This document shows positions 1 through 10,783 of a stretch of DNA of 42,199 bases, piece by piece; the first letter of the stretch is position 1; each line of letters starts with the position of its first letter. The notes beneath the pieces were generated by a model, which searched no databases, had not been told where the DNA came from, and was given only the letters and a program-made list of their open reading frames with translations. The DNA lies in NCBI RefSeq assembly GCF_022129235.1, contig NZ_JADQAI010000014.1, positions 1-42,199 of the forward strand, given 5' to 3'. The DNA comes from Psychrobacter sp. Ps6 (GTDB lineage Bacteria; Pseudomonadota; Gammaproteobacteria; Pseudomonadales; Moraxellaceae). The position numbers were made by a program, and so were the translations under genes.

Positions 1-190
1 CATAGGCAATATCAGCAGGACTGATCTTAGCATCGATGACTAAGTCACTACTCGTTGGCAGAATCTGCATAATTACCTTGCCCGGTTTAACCACACCACC
101 TAGCCGAGTAACCTGATCAATCTTGGCAAACAACGCCCATACGATCAAAATGACAATACCAATCAAGCTAACTAAGATTACGTGACTTTA
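1..190 (-). pseudogene. Remnant of HlyD/LapC-type secretion adaptor, internally deleted
   Basis: Read on the minus strand from an in-frame TAA at 188-190 to the window edge, this stretch encodes a hydrophobic segment followed by WALFAKIDQVTR, the typical N-terminal membrane anchor of type I secretion membrane fusion proteins. It continues directly into GGVVKPGKVIMQILP and IDAKISPADIAY, a motif normally found roughly 230 residues later, after the coiled-coil hairpin. The central part is therefore missing, and no ATG precedes the fragment in frame. The family assignment rests on remembered motif order. It lies downstream of the adhesin and the Mur fusion on the same strand, where a secretion adaptor for the adhesin would be expected. 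The end of the reading frame lies outside the window. A short protein starting at an internal TTG cannot be excluded. Confidence 0.7.
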
Positions 191-254
191 TTAAACCTCA
201 TATTCAGATATCAGTTGTTATCAAATTTATATTACATAATACAAATAACTAAAT

Positions 255-3200
255 TTAAGCAAAGCTATTCATGATTTTCTCAGACAGCCCATAGCATACC
301 TCTCGACTCTCAGCCTCTAGCACAACACTTAGATAATGCACATCACCATCTATCCAATAGTTTATTAAGTTCGAACCTATACCAACCAAGTTACCTGTCT
401 TCAATCCTAGAACATTCGGATGAGAGTGCATAAGCTTGTTGGTATTAAAAACCTTCTTACCATTGTATTCAAAATACTTGAAAGAACAGTAAGAAGCTAT
501 CGCCCCATATTGGCTGATAAATGTTTTAGCTAGCTTGCTCATGTCTTGAGCTGTCGTATGAGCCTTTCTTTCAAGGCCTGAGCAGCTAGTCCACCGAGTA
601 TTGGTGAGACCAAGAAATTGTGACTTACGAACCATTTGTGAGACGAAATTTTGCTCATCACCAGAATGCCAACATGCTAAAGCAAATGCTGCTTCGTTAG
701 AGCTTGCGATTAAAGCAGACTTAATAAGAGTTGATAAGAATATTTTTTCGCCCTTTTTATAAAACTGATAGTACTGACTACTACCCCTTAATAAACTGAC
801 AGGTATCTCTACCGTAGTTGTAACAGGATCGATTCTATCCTGCATCACTTTATCCCAGACCAACATAACGGTCATTAATTTAGCCAATGATGCCATCATT
901 TTTGGTATTGCTGACTTGTTTTCTATGATAAGACGCTGATTGGCTATCTCATTATTTTTCAATGTAAAGCTCTCAACCAGTATGGCAGCGTCCGTATTCA
1001 AATCCTCTAGAATAGCAGTATCTTTTGTTTCAACTACTGCTAACTCTTGCCGATAGACAATAGGTTTTTTACCTTCTCTGAATAGTTTATTGAGTCTTAT
1101 GCCATTAGAGGCTTTAATAAAAACATGGTCATAATCTTCAATAAACTCATGTATTTTCAAGCTTGCGGCTTGTACGTTTTCAAAGTGATGAAGTGTTATA
1201 TCTAGACTTTTAAGCTTATCAAGCAATACTTTGCTTTGACTACCGACTAAAATCAAAGCTCTGAAATTCATATTCTCAATGATAGGAGCTAACTGTAAAT
1301 GGTACCTACTACTGTCACCACCTAGCTCTAACATATCACCCAAAATCAATACTTTTTGATGGGTAGGTGCCTGCAACCGCTCAAAGGTTTCGAGTGCTGC
1401 CTGCATGGATAATGGGTTGGCATTGTAAGCTTCATCATAAAGTGTGATTGGTCGGTTTTTATAAGTCGTTTCAAGTACTTGCCCTCGCCCAGCCACGGCT
1501 TTAAAATTTTCTAATCGATTAATGGCCTCACGGATAGGTAAATTGTTATGGTTGACCACGGCCAAAATAGCCATCGCATTTAGCACCATGTGCTGACCAC
1601 GGGCCTGTAGATTCAGCATATAAGTCTGACCATCAACTGCTATCTGTGCTTGTGCTTCTTTTTGATGGTAACTGAGTAGCTTAATTGTTGCATCATCATG
1701 TTCACCATAGCTGACGACATGAATACCCCACGTGGTTGCCAAACGCTCAATAAAATCATACTGTTCGATATCTCGGCAAACAATGGCGAGAGAACCTGGC
1801 GCCATACCTTCAAAAATACGTGATTTTTTGAGAGCAATAGTCTCAACATTATGATGATATTCAAGATGTGCAGGAGCAATATTGGTAATGAGCGCTATAT
1901 CAGGGCGGACTAAATTGGTATTGGCAGACATAGAGCCAATCGCCATCTCTAGTACCCAATGACTTATAGACTGAGGCATAGAAGCCAAATTCCATGCAAT
2001 ACCCACTGGTAGATTTGCACTAGATTGAGTGTAGCTCGCACCGCCGAAACCATTCAGTACATGTGCCAGCATATGCACTGTTGTGGTCTTCCCAGCACTA
2101 CCAGTAACACCAATCACTTGACCATCAAAGACTTGCCGAGCATATCGTCCAATCGCAATAGTTGCTTGACGTATATCGCGCACGTACAGCACAGGGATAC
2201 TTGAATTTTTGTATGCTATAACGTCATCAGTGATAATGGCAGAAGCGCCTTTTTTCACTAAAGACTCAATCGACTTTTCAGACAAATAACCCACCGCCAT
2301 ATTTTTTCCTCGAGCCACGATTAACTGACCTGACTCAAAACTGGGTGACCAAACACATAATCCTGTTGCAGACCAATCTACTGGCGGTGTGACTAGCCAC
2401 TTACCCTTAGTGGCGAGGACGAGCGAATTGGCCGCTAACACAGGTTGTTTCAAATGCTGACTATCTGATTCTACTGGCTGATTTTTGTCTTCGTCACCTG
2501 GGTGGATTACATTATGAGTTGGTTGATACTTCTTTGCGGCTAGCTTTGGGTAATTAGCCGTTTTTAAAAAATCAAAGTAACCAATAAGACCTGATAAATA
2601 ATGCTCTACATCATCAATTCGCACTCTAAACGAGTGATGACGGATAAAAAATCCATGCAGAATGGTTTGCGGGGATTTATAAAACATGGCCATTTCTGGA
2701 AAGAAAAAACCATTCATAAGATAATTGGCACGCGCATGTAATGCCTGATAAAACCCTTGAACATCAAAACCCGCCAACACAGCATAAAATTCAGGATGTT
2801 CATCTAGTTTTAATAGCATTTTATGAAAAGCCATAGATAGCTCAAGCAATGTCGGAAAAGTAGTGATACGGTTTTTGATAAAATCGGTATAGCCTCTAAT
2901 ATTATCGACCGCAAACTGAAAGTATTTTTTTTCAGGTTTGTAAATGATCAACTCATTTGAGCAGTATGATAACCAGTGATCGTGTGCCTCATGGTGCTTG
3001 GCTTCTATAAAGTAATCAAAAGCACGAGTGACACAGTCAAGCCAACGCGTATCTTTGGTCAAACCATATAAACGCATCATTGCAAATGCCGCCTCACCAT
3101 CATAATAAATGATTCGGTTTTTCGCTTTTAGCGTTAAATCTTTGCTATGTAAGACATGCACAAAGCTGCCATCGTCTTGTTGCATTGCGATGATGCCTAG

Positions 3201-4364
3201 CGCTAATTGCTCTGCCAACGCATGATAATTATCTGCTTTTGGTGTGTCTCTAAAGAACTGCAGATATTTAACGATTGCTAATATCGCAACGGCATTTGCA
3301 CCTAACTTAACCTCTCCGCCAGTATCAATCACATATGCTTTGTCATCATAGGTCTGAATAAGCTTATCGATCAGGTAGCTCATGGCATTATCAATACTAA
3401 CTTTCATATTAGCCAAAGCAAGCTCAGCCTCATCGTTACGATAGGCGTCAAAACTATGACAAGCTTCATAGCCTTCTATCAGTGCATAAGTGCTACTGGC
3501 ATGGCGCAGACTATTATAAGTATCTATCGTGCGGCCAAAACAAGGAAAGTATCCATACACATATTTGCCTGATGGCGTGACCTGCTTTGCAAGGTAATGC
3601 GCGGCCTGCTCAATAATAGGCCGAGTCGTATCTGCCGATAATGGCAACAACTTGCGGTGACCTTTAAAGCGTGGCTGTATATCAAGGTGATGGCACTCAC
3701 CTGTATTCTGATCGATAAATACACCCGCCGTATTAAAACTAATAACGGGTAAATCATTGCTAAAATCTGGAATTTGGCTACTGCCATGGCGTGCTTTTAG
3801 ATACACATTCAGGTTGTTAGTATTAACCCCTGCATGAGAAACTGTATTGCCCATATAAAGGCATGCATTGGCATTCAGCTCCATTTCGGTGAGCAATAAC
3901 CATGGCTCACGCACCCCTTCAAACGCAATGCCTGATCGGTAATAGTTACGCTTGAACTTTTTTATATTTTTTTGGAAACTTGACCAATTCGTAAGCGTAG
4001 CTTGAGTGAGCCACTCTAACCTTAGCCAAGCAATAGGAGCATCAAACTTAGATGATAGTTTCTTAATTTTTGCGATTATCTCAGGCAGTATTTTTTCAAA
4101 GTTAGAGAAATTGCTAATGCAATCTATTTTGTCTAGTTTTATTAAATCATCAATAACGAAAGTGACTACTTTGGCTTTTTTATGACTATCAGATACCGAC
4201 AATATAAAAGTATTAGCCAAATTATCCAACACTATACCATTTGAACGACTTTCTGTTTCGTTATTCAGCTTCGTAAGGTGTGTTTGTACCCAGTTATCAT
4301 AAATGGCTGGTAGATTTTTTTCTAAATGGTTCATTAAGAGGGTCGAGCGTATATGTTCGTCCAT
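255..4364 (-). CDS. Fusion: unknown N-terminal region + MurF-like ligase + D-Ala-D-Ala carboxypeptidase-like domain
   Basis: A 1369-residue protein with an AGGA ribosome site 8 bases before the ATG. Residues 1-620 are not confidently recognised; about 320-600 look helix-rich and could be a toroid of the glycosidase/epimerase type. Residues 640-1100 resemble MurF: P-loop GVTGSAGKTTT (752-762), EMAIGSM (806-812), and YDEAYNANPLSM (976-987), the amino-acid substrate signature. Residues 1105-1369 resemble PBP5-type S11 peptidases, with all three active-site motifs present: SLAK (1159-1162), SSN (1221-1223) and KTG (1322-1324). MurF normally joins D-Ala-D-Ala to the cytoplasmic peptidoglycan precursor, whereas S11 peptidases act in the periplasm. 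No signal peptide or membrane segment is visible here, so the peptidase-like domain would sit in the cytoplasm. The gene follows the adhesin after a terminator, which suggests its own transcription. Overall function is unknown; an amide-bond-forming and transferring enzyme is one possibility. Confidence 0.85.
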   Translation of the reverse strand: MDEHIRSTLLMNHLEKNLPAIYDNWVQTHLTKLNNETESRSNGIVLDNLANTFILSVSDSHKKAKVVTFVIDDLIKLDKIDCISNFSNFEKILPEIIAKIKKLSSKFDAPIAWLRLEWLTQATLTNWSSFQKNIKKFKRNYYRSGIAFEGVREPWLLLTEMELNANACLYMGNTVSHAGVNTNNLNVYLKARHGSSQIPDFSNDLPVISFNTAGVFIDQNTGECHHLDIQPRFKGHRKLLPLSADTTRPIIEQAAHYLAKQVTPSGKYVYGYFPCFGRTIDTYNSLRHASSTYALIEGYEACHSFDAYRNDEAELALANMKVSIDNAMSYLIDKLIQTYDDKAYVIDTGGEVKLGANAVAILAIVKYLQFFRDTPKADNYHALAEQLALGIIAMQQDDGSFVHVLHSKDLTLKAKNRIIYYDGEAAFAMMRLYGLTKDTRWLDCVTRAFDYFIEAKHHEAHDHWLSYCSNELIIYKPEKKYFQFAVDNIRGYTDFIKNRITTFPTLLELSMAFHKMLLKLDEHPEFYAVLAGFDVQGFYQALHARANYLMNGFFFPEMAMFYKSPQTILHGFFIRHHSFRVRIDDVEHYLSGLIGYFDFLKTANYPKLAAKKYQPTHNVIHPGDEDKNQPVESDSQHLKQPVLAANSLVLATKGKWLVTPPVDWSATGLCVWSPSFESGQLIVARGKNMAVGYLSEKSIESLVKKGASAIITDDVIAYKNSSIPVLYVRDIRQATIAIGRYARQVFDGQVIGVTGSAGKTTTVHMLAHVLNGFGGASYTQSSANLPVGIAWNLASMPQSISHWVLEMAIGSMSANTNLVRPDIALITNIAPAHLEYHHNVETIALKKSRIFEGMAPGSLAIVCRDIEQYDFIERLATTWGIHVVSYGEHDDATIKLLSYHQKEAQAQIAVDGQTYMLNLQARGQHMVLNAMAILAVVNHNNLPIREAINRLENFKAVAGRGQVLETTYKNRPITLYDEAYNANPLSMQAALETFERLQAPTHQKVLILGDMLELGGDSSRYHLQLAPIIENMNFRALILVGSQSKVLLDKLKSLDITLHHFENVQAASLKIHEFIEDYDHVFIKASNGIRLNKLFREGKKPIVYRQELAVVETKDTAILEDLNTDAAILVESFTLKNNEIANQRLIIENKSAIPKMMASLAKLMTVMLVWDKVMQDRIDPVTTTVEIPVSLLRGSSQYYQFYKKGEKIFLSTLIKSALIASSNEAAFALACWHSGDEQNFVSQMVRKSQFLGLTNTRWTSCSGLERKAHTTAQDMSKLAKTFISQYGAIASYCSFKYFEYNGKKVFNTNKLMHSHPNVLGLKTGNLVGIGSNLINYWIDGDVHYLSVVLEAESREVCYGLSEKIMNSFA

Positions 4365-4486
4365 GTTTTATTGTCCTATAGCATCTTGCATTTTGTCATA
4401 TTTTAACTATAAACATACAGCACTTATATTAAGACTATATTCTTCAAATTTATTCACTATATCTTAAAAATTTAGTTAGAAATTGT

Positions 4487-4516
4487 AAAAAACGCCTCTA
4501 TTTCGGAAGCGTTTTA
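4487..4516 (-). terminator. Rho-independent terminator of the DA-repeat adhesin
   Basis: On the minus strand AAAACGC and GCGTTTT form a stem (extended by three further pairs after a mismatch), followed by six T residues. It sits just after the adhesin stop codon and 120 bases before the fusion gene, so it should separate the two transcripts. Confidence 0.75.
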
Positions 4517-4540
4517 AAATTGGAATTCGACTAGTCAGTA

Positions 4541-7500
4541 TTAGATAACATTGGCGATATCAGTATCAATATAGATCTGTGTAGAGGTGTCACTACCTGA
4601 TTGCCATACATCATATGTCTCACCTGCTGAGGTAGTCTGTGCAAGATTAGACCAACTATCGCCTTCTAGGTTGATCGTATCATCGCTATCACCTTTAACA
4701 TAAATAGCAGAATTGACATCTTTAGCGGCTACGTTCAAAGTATTAGCGCCGATACCACTAATATCAATAATATCAATAATATCAGGCTGCATCATGTCAG
4801 CTAGACTAATGACTTGATCTGCGCCCTCAAAGCTTAGAATATCAAGCCCCTCGTCTGAGACAGATAATAAAGTATCAGGAATATCGATAGAAGTTGCATC
4901 ATCCGCAAGTGTGAAGCTACTGGCACTTACGCGACCTGCAGATGCCCCGCCCTCAGAATCATAGTCGATCGTAATCTCTAGGTTTGCAGAAGATGACTCA
5001 CCATTTGGCGCCGTAATCGTATACTCAAAGCTATCTATATCACCATAAGTACCTGTAAACGTAGCATTGGCTGCATAGTTGTAACTACCATCCGAATTAA
5101 TGGTCAACGTGCCATAGCTACCTACTATTTCTGTGCCGTCAGTCACTGCTAAGCCATCGACTGCTGATACTACAGTACCAGTAGCCGCGGTATCAGCACC
5201 GTCAGCCCCCAAGTCAGTGATAACGTTACCCGCTACCGAACCATCGACACCTCCAACTGGGCTATAATTGGTAACCTCATCGAACACTGTGCTGATAGTT
5301 AAATTACTTAACAAGTTAGCGCTTAAAAGACCACTGCTGTTACCCAAGGTCACGTAATAGGTACCACCACCTTCAAACTCTGGTAATACCAAATTATCGG
5401 CACTCCATGAAGCGCTTAAAAAACCGCCTGATCCAATTAACCAGTCTGTTTCTTCGTATACCAACACGGCATCGGTACTACCATCTTCAACTCTATATAC
5501 TAAAAGATCAAAATCAATATCTCCAAGATTTAAGAGAGCCGTGAGCGCTGATAAGCTTAAGGTCGCATAGCCGGAGCCGTCTATGGTGACTTGCTCAGTC
5601 GCGTTATTGGGTACCACAAAAGTGAGCCCGCTGTTGCTACCAAGCACACTCACATCTATCGTATCTGACAGTACACTAAGATCTAGAAGTCCCCCTACAT
5701 TTTTTGTTTGTGTCGTTTGCGTGGTGATGATAGGCGTGACATTTACATTTAGCGTGGATTGATTGTCCACAGCTGCTGGTGAGGTTGTATCTACTGTGAC
5801 TGTCACAGCAGGTGCGTTACCGCTCACATTGTCGACAGCATCTTTGATGTTGTAGCTTAGCTCATACTCAGCATCATCTAAAGGCGTTTGCGGCGTTAAA
5901 GTATAGCTGCCGTCGGCGTTTTCAGTGATCACTGCATCAACTACGATACCATTTATCACTAACTGCAGTGTTTCACCGTCACTAAGCACACCAGCAGCAA
6001 CCTCAAGGCTTGGTGTATTGTCATTTGTGAACCCATTATCGGCAATGATTTCTGCAGGGTTCAGTACGTCACCGCTACCATCATTGGCCACGTTATCAGT
6101 GACAGTAGCCACTGATGTTGGCGTACTAGGAGCAGTAGAGCTGATATTAATCACTAGTTGTGCGGTGTCACTGTTACCTGCTGCACCGTTAGAGATAGTA
6201 TATTCAAATACTTCTGTTTTACCTGACGATGCGTAGTCACCATTGGCCCTGTAAATGTAGTTACCAAGCTCATTGATGATTAAAATACCGTACTGACCCT
6301 GTATGGTAAATACGTTGAGACCGTCAACAATTTCAGAAGTCGGCTCTAATAAAGTATTTTCACTATTGATATCAGTCAGCTTAGTATTAGCAGTGACTAT
6401 ATCTTCACCCAACTCATCTTCTGCTAACCCATCAGGATTAATGACATTACCTATGAGGATTGCATTTGAATCGAAATTATATTCCGTTAGTATAGTCGTC
6501 ACATTGGTTGTTTCTAACAACGTTAGAGTATTGCTAAGTAATGCACCTGCAATAGCATCTAGTACTGGATCAACTACGCCACCAAGTAAATTGTTTAATA
6601 CGGTATTGTCTTGAAGCAAAGTCACCAATTCATCGATGCTTAGCTCATTTGTTACACCTAAAGCAGTGGTAAGAATACCTTTCACTGTGGTGCCCAAACC
6701 AACTGTGTCAGCATTTAGCGAGGCCTCTACCGCATTTAAGACAGCCGCTTGGTTATCTGGACCTAAAACGATGCCTGAGTCGCTTAAGTCTGCCAATTCC
6801 ACATCTTCTACTAAAGTAGTTAATGCACTATCGCTTTTGCGCACTATTACCGTATAGTCTCCTGGCTCTAAACTAGATACAGTCGCTGTCAATGTGTCGT
6901 TGTCAGTAATGCCTAGTACCTCTAAACCGACTACATCACCTATTAGTGGTTCACCACCAGTAGTACCGACATAAACACGATCGCCATTGCTATTGTAGAC
7001 TTCTATATTGACGGCATCTGCTACTGCAACTAGCGCTACTTGTTGGACATCGATACTAACTGTACCAATCGCGCCATCACTTACAGTAAAGCCAAGAATA
7101 CCATCTGAGTCTACATCCCTTGCGGTGATATCGCTTCTTGTAACGAAACTACTCCTTTGCACAAAACTACTTCTTTGGGCAACTCCATTTCCTTCAGCGA
7201 TACCAAGTACGGTGACGTTATTGTCAGTTACTGGTGGAATATTAGTGGCTTGCAACTCACCTAAATCTATATCGGCTGAGTCATCTTGAGCAACGATAGT
7301 AGTAGTATCAACCGTCACGTTAGTAACTGGCGAATCCTCACTCACGTTACCTGCCTCATCAATAAGGTTGTAACTGAGTGTATGAGGGCCGTCAGTCAAT
7401 GGCATGGTTGGCGTTAAGGTCACGCCGCCATCACCATTAGGCGTAGAGGCCGAAGGTACGACGTTGCCATCAACCACCAGTTGCGGGGTGCCATTAGCCA

Positions 7501-8905
7501 CTTGCTCGGCAGGTACAACAACGCCTGGGGTGTTGTCGTTAGTCAGGCCACCATTAGTGACGGTTTCTGCTGGAGTAAGTTCATCGCCACTGCCGTCATT
7601 GGCAACGTTGTCAGTGACCACAGGGACGTCAGTTGGTGCCGTCGGTGCAATGGTGTCTACGACAATATCAACCGTGCTGCTGGCGCTTGGTAAATTACCA
7701 GCGGCGTCCGTGGCAGTGGCTGTTAGTGTTTCATCCCCTTCGCCCATGACAGTGACCTCTGCTGGGCTCACAGCCACGCTCCAGTTGCCATCACCATCAA
7801 CGGTCACAGGATTGCCAATCTGAGCACCTGCTTCATTGGTTAAGGTGATGATGTCACCTGCGGTACCAGTGCCAGTCACGTTAAACCCAGCACCTGCTTC
7901 AACCGCATTGATGATGTCATCGCCTGTGACTGCATTGATGACGGGGGCATCGGCATCGGCATCAGCGTCAGCATCAGCATCGGCATCGGCATCGGCATCG
8001 GCATCAGCATCAGCGTCAGCGTCGGCATCAGCGTCGGCATCGGCATCAGCGTCGGCATCAGCATCAGCGTCAGCATCAGCATCAGCATCAGCATCAGCGT
8101 CAGCGTCAGCATCAGCATCAGCATCAGCATCAGCGTCAGCGTCAGCGTCAGCGTCAGCGTCAGCGTCGGCATCAGCATCGGCATCAGCATCGGCATCAGC
8201 ATCGGCATCAGCATCGGCATCAGCATCAGCATCAGCATCAGCATCGGCATCAGCGTCGGCATCAGCATCGGCATCGGCATCAGCATCGGCATCGGCATCG
8301 GCATCAGCATCGGCATCGGCATCGGCATCGGCATCAGCGTCGGCATCAGCATCAGCGTCAGCGTCAGCGTCAGCGTCGGCGTCGGCATCAGCATCGGCGT
8401 CACTATCATCACCACTACTAGAGAAAGCCGCTGCCGCCACACCAACGCCTGCTAAACCCAACAACCATGGTAGAGCTGCAAAACCTTCAGATTCTGTCGC
8501 CCCTAGCCACCAAGGACTTGCATATCCGTCTCCGCCCAATGATTGACCCTGCACTTCGCCTACCTGTAATTCAGTCACATAATCTGTCACATCACCTGTA
8601 TCGGGAAGGTAATAGTAATAATTACCGTTATCCGCCATACCTATCAGCGCACTATCGATATCATCATAAAACCCTTCAATGATAAGGTCAGCGTTTTCAC
8701 TATTATTCTCAAATGAAATATGAAGGTTTTTATCTATGCGTTTGGTAATAATATTTTTTGGTGCACGCCCAGACGCTGTATCAAGAAGCTCGTAATTCGT
8801 TTTATCAGCAGCTCGTATCACTATCGGAATATTGTTCTGCGTAACCACAGTATGTTCAGCAACTGTTCCGACCTGATTATTGGCTTTAACGGTTATAGTT
8901 TTCAT
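4541..8905 (-). CDS. BapA-like type I secreted adhesin with long Asp-Ala tract
   Basis: A 1454-residue surface adhesin. Residues 1-168 resemble the N-terminal retention module of BapA/LapA-type proteins and end in a hydrophobic stretch ([17 protein letters not shown]). An uninterrupted Asp-Ala tract follows (169-320). Next come bacterial Ig-like modules (two share the motif [10 protein letters not shown]), VCBS/BapA-type modules and a C-terminal module with [12 protein letters not shown] that ends in [10 protein letters not shown], typical of an uncleaved type I secretion signal. Such proteins are exported by an ABC transporter, HlyD adaptor and TolC-type channel, and mediate biofilm adhesion. 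Only a broken HlyD fragment lies nearby. The start has AAGGA seven bases upstream. A short hexapeptide repeat (QRSSFV) lies around 7132-7182. Domain borders are approximate. Family and secretion route are well supported; the ligand is unknown. Confidence 0.88.
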   Translation of the reverse strand: MKTITVKANNQVGTVAEHTVVTQNNIPIVIRAADKTNYELLDTASGRAPKNIITKRIDKNLHISFENNSENADLIIEGFYDDIDSALIGMADNGNYYYYLPDTGDVTDYVTELQVGEVQGQSLGGDGYASPWWLGATESEGFAALPWLLGLAGVGVAAAAFSSSGDDSDADADADADADADADADADADADADADADADADADADADADADADADADADADADADADADADADADADADADADADADADADADADADADADADADADADADADADADADADADADADADADADADADADADADADADADADADADADADAPVINAVTGDDIINAVEAGAGFNVTGTGTAGDIITLTNEAGAQIGNPVTVDGDGNWSVAVSPAEVTVMGEGDETLTATATDAAGNLPSASSTVDIVVDTIAPTAPTDVPVVTDNVANDGSGDELTPAETVTNGGLTNDNTPGVVVPAEQVANGTPQLVVDGNVVPSASTPNGDGGVTLTPTMPLTDGPHTLSYNLIDEAGNVSEDSPVTNVTVDTTTIVAQDDSADIDLGELQATNIPPVTDNNVTVLGIAEGNGVAQRSSFVQRSSFVTRSDITARDVDSDGILGFTVSDGAIGTVSIDVQQVALVAVADAVNIEVYNSNGDRVYVGTTGGEPLIGDVVGLEVLGITDNDTLTATVSSLEPGDYTVIVRKSDSALTTLVEDVELADLSDSGIVLGPDNQAAVLNAVEASLNADTVGLGTTVKGILTTALGVTNELSIDELVTLLQDNTVLNNLLGGVVDPVLDAIAGALLSNTLTLLETTNVTTILTEYNFDSNAILIGNVINPDGLAEDELGEDIVTANTKLTDINSENTLLEPTSEIVDGLNVFTIQGQYGILIINELGNYIYRANGDYASSGKTEVFEYTISNGAAGNSDTAQLVINISSTAPSTPTSVATVTDNVANDGSGDVLNPAEIIADNGFTNDNTPSLEVAAGVLSDGETLQLVINGIVVDAVITENADGSYTLTPQTPLDDAEYELSYNIKDAVDNVSGNAPAVTVTVDTTSPAAVDNQSTLNVNVTPIITTQTTQTKNVGGLLDLSVLSDTIDVSVLGSNSGLTFVVPNNATEQVTIDGSGYATLSLSALTALLNLGDIDFDLLVYRVEDGSTDAVLVYEETDWLIGSGGFLSASWSADNLVLPEFEGGGTYYVTLGNSSGLLSANLLSNLTISTVFDEVTNYSPVGGVDGSVAGNVITDLGADGADTAATGTVVSAVDGLAVTDGTEIVGSYGTLTINSDGSYNYAANATFTGTYGDIDSFEYTITAPNGESSSANLEITIDYDSEGGASAGRVSASSFTLADDATSIDIPDTLLSVSDEGLDILSFEGADQVISLADMMQPDIIDIIDISGIGANTLNVAAKDVNSAIYVKGDSDDTINLEGDSWSNLAQTTSAGETYDVWQSGSDTSTQIYIDTDIANVI
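7946..8401 (-). repeat. Hexanucleotide array encoding about 76 Asp-Ala dipeptides
   Basis: 456 bases are built only from GAY-GCY codon pairs, giving an unbroken run of alternating Asp and Ala. Four synonymous hexamers are used in irregular patches, which suggests slippage and duplication of blocks with synonymous drift. Because the unit is 6 bases, length changes keep the reading frame. The tract sits between the membrane-proximal retention module and the first Ig-like domain, so it probably acts as a highly acidic stalk. Confidence 0.95.
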
Positions 8906-10783
8906 AACATCATCCTTGATTAATGAATTCTAAAATAATTTCCGATCTAGAATTATGAGTGAATTTGTTTGTATCCTTCATTTTTGTTCGCAGTGACTGA
9001 ATTTTTTTACACGTATCTCTACATCCCGAAGATATCTTCAACGATATTTTTGTGAAACTAACAAAAAATTTAGTTTGTGACTTTTGGCTATTCGGCAATA
9101 TGTTTGCTTTTGCAAAATAATAGCCATATGACAGAGGGGACGGACGATGTAATGAGTCATATATCTTGAAGACATCTGCTGATCAACTATCACTTGCTGA
9201 ATAGTAAGAGGCTTTACTGGACGAGGCTTTACTAAATATAGATAGGCTTGCAATTTTGTTTTTATCTGAGAGATGTGCGGGTAATTTTTGATGTAAAAAG
9301 CAGTATTACCAATCACTTTTCTGATGACTAATTTTGTTAGGGAATAAGTATTATAGACAGACAATATTCGATCAGCTACCATAGTCCGGCTACCTACTAA
9401 AATGGCCATCCTAGCCGATAATAGTGCAGTTATGCTGATCATAATAATCGACCTCCAATCGATAGGAATCCAACTCATTAAAATTCTTTTACTAACCTAT
9501 ATTCCTAATTATTTTTATAAAAATACAGGTTGGCAAAAAAAACTTTATCTTTTTACAATTAACTATTTTCTATGCACCTTGTATTCTAATAATAGTATGC
9601 TTATTTTATAGGTCAACATTAATACATTTATCAATTTGTAAAAAATGTTCCTTTATGTAAAACATGTATATGTATTTACAATAAAACCTCATAACCCTTA
9701 AGTCAAAATACAAATAAACCACTGTGTATATCAGTGTAAACCTATATAAAAATGATTAGGTATAACCATAATTACCTATAATTATTACAAATATGACCAA
9801 TTCAGCCTATCTTCTCTCATGATTATATAAGTCTAATTACTTCAGTATTCAGCACAAATTCTGGCAAACAGAAAGCTATAAGACCATCTATACAATCACT
9901 AACCCTCTTCATTATTAACGTTTGAAATATTAATAGATTAAGAGTAATTAAAAATCATTAAAACTCAAAGGTAACTTCAATTTATATTGAATAATTAATT
10001 ATCCGATATACACATTAATTAAAAATTTTATTTTGCATTATTAAGATCTACGAGATACACTCATATCGTATATCTATGGTGAAATCTAATTTTTTCTCTT
10101 AAAAATACTGTTTTTATATACATTTCATATCACTTTATTAGACCAACATAATTAGACTAAAATCCTAAATTCCAGCCAACACTCACCTACTTCACGTCCT
10201 TAAACGCTTTATAAATCAGCAATAATCTTCATTTTTAATCAAATTTTGTCTGATAGTTTATGCATTGTCGCTACTACCGATTTAATGTAGTGGCAAGCGT
10301 TCAGTACACGTCCTCAGCACTACTTGATAGCACTTAGTAGTATGAGGTGCTGGATGAATGAGACGCTTATATGAGCTACAGGAAGACCTATCTTATTTCA
10401 GATATTTTCGCTCAGTAGTCACTGGCTATGTTGGAATGAAATGAAAGAAGAGCTGCCTTAAAGAAAGGCTATCTATGAGGTGTTGAAGGAAGGTTTGAAA
10501 TCTCACGTAGGAAAGAGTCTAAGAGGGTCTATCGATATAAAACTATCAATACGTAAAGTAGCTATAGTTGATTCAGATTAAAAGAGAGACAAGGCAACCG
10601 AGCGCAGATGTATATGTGATAATTCAAGTGAGGTTAACGCTGTCACTCTTTTATAGAAGTTTGACTATATTCAAGATACTGCCTATAGCGCATCTAACAC
10701 ATCAAATATGAAAGATTGATGTGTTAGATATTACGTTTATGGATCACTCAGACTGTTGATACAGCACTTTCCACAAGTTTTAT
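8906..10783. other. AT-rich 1.9 kb intergenic region, no convincing gene
   Basis: This is the upstream region of the adhesin. It contains minus-strand open frames at 9038-9478 (146 codons) and 8910-9098 (62 codons), but neither has a clear ribosome site or a recognisable protein family, and composition is strongly AT-rich. I treat them as unproven. The adhesin promoter should lie at the left side of this region. Two adjacent hairpins near 10.3 kb are listed separately. The remainder shows nothing I can name. Confidence 0.6.
10270..10347. other. Pair of adjacent hairpins in intergenic DNA
   Basis: GCTACTAC (10270-10277) pairs with GTAGTGGC (10287-10294) around a 9-base loop, with one G-T pair. 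Seventeen bases further on, CCTCA/TGAGG (10312-10316 and 10343-10347) enclose CTACT/AGTAG. Neither hairpin is followed by a T tract, so they are not obvious terminators. A small RNA or the end of a decayed element is possible; no function can be assigned. Confidence 0.35.

Noticed and set aside
7946..8401. Possible CRISPR array
   Set aside because: It is a continuous 6-base coding repeat without spacers, inside a long adhesin frame; no cas genes.
7836..8546. Plus-strand open frame of 236 codons rich in Ala-Ser, and a minus-strand frame rich in Met/Leu/Pro/Thr over the same DNA
   Set aside because: Both are created by the 6-base repeat of the adhesin read in other frames; no ribosome site or family resemblance.
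9038..9478. Minus-strand frame of 146 codons with a hydrophobic N-terminus
   Set aside because: No ribosome site, unusual composition, no recognisable family; left as unproven within the intergenic entry.
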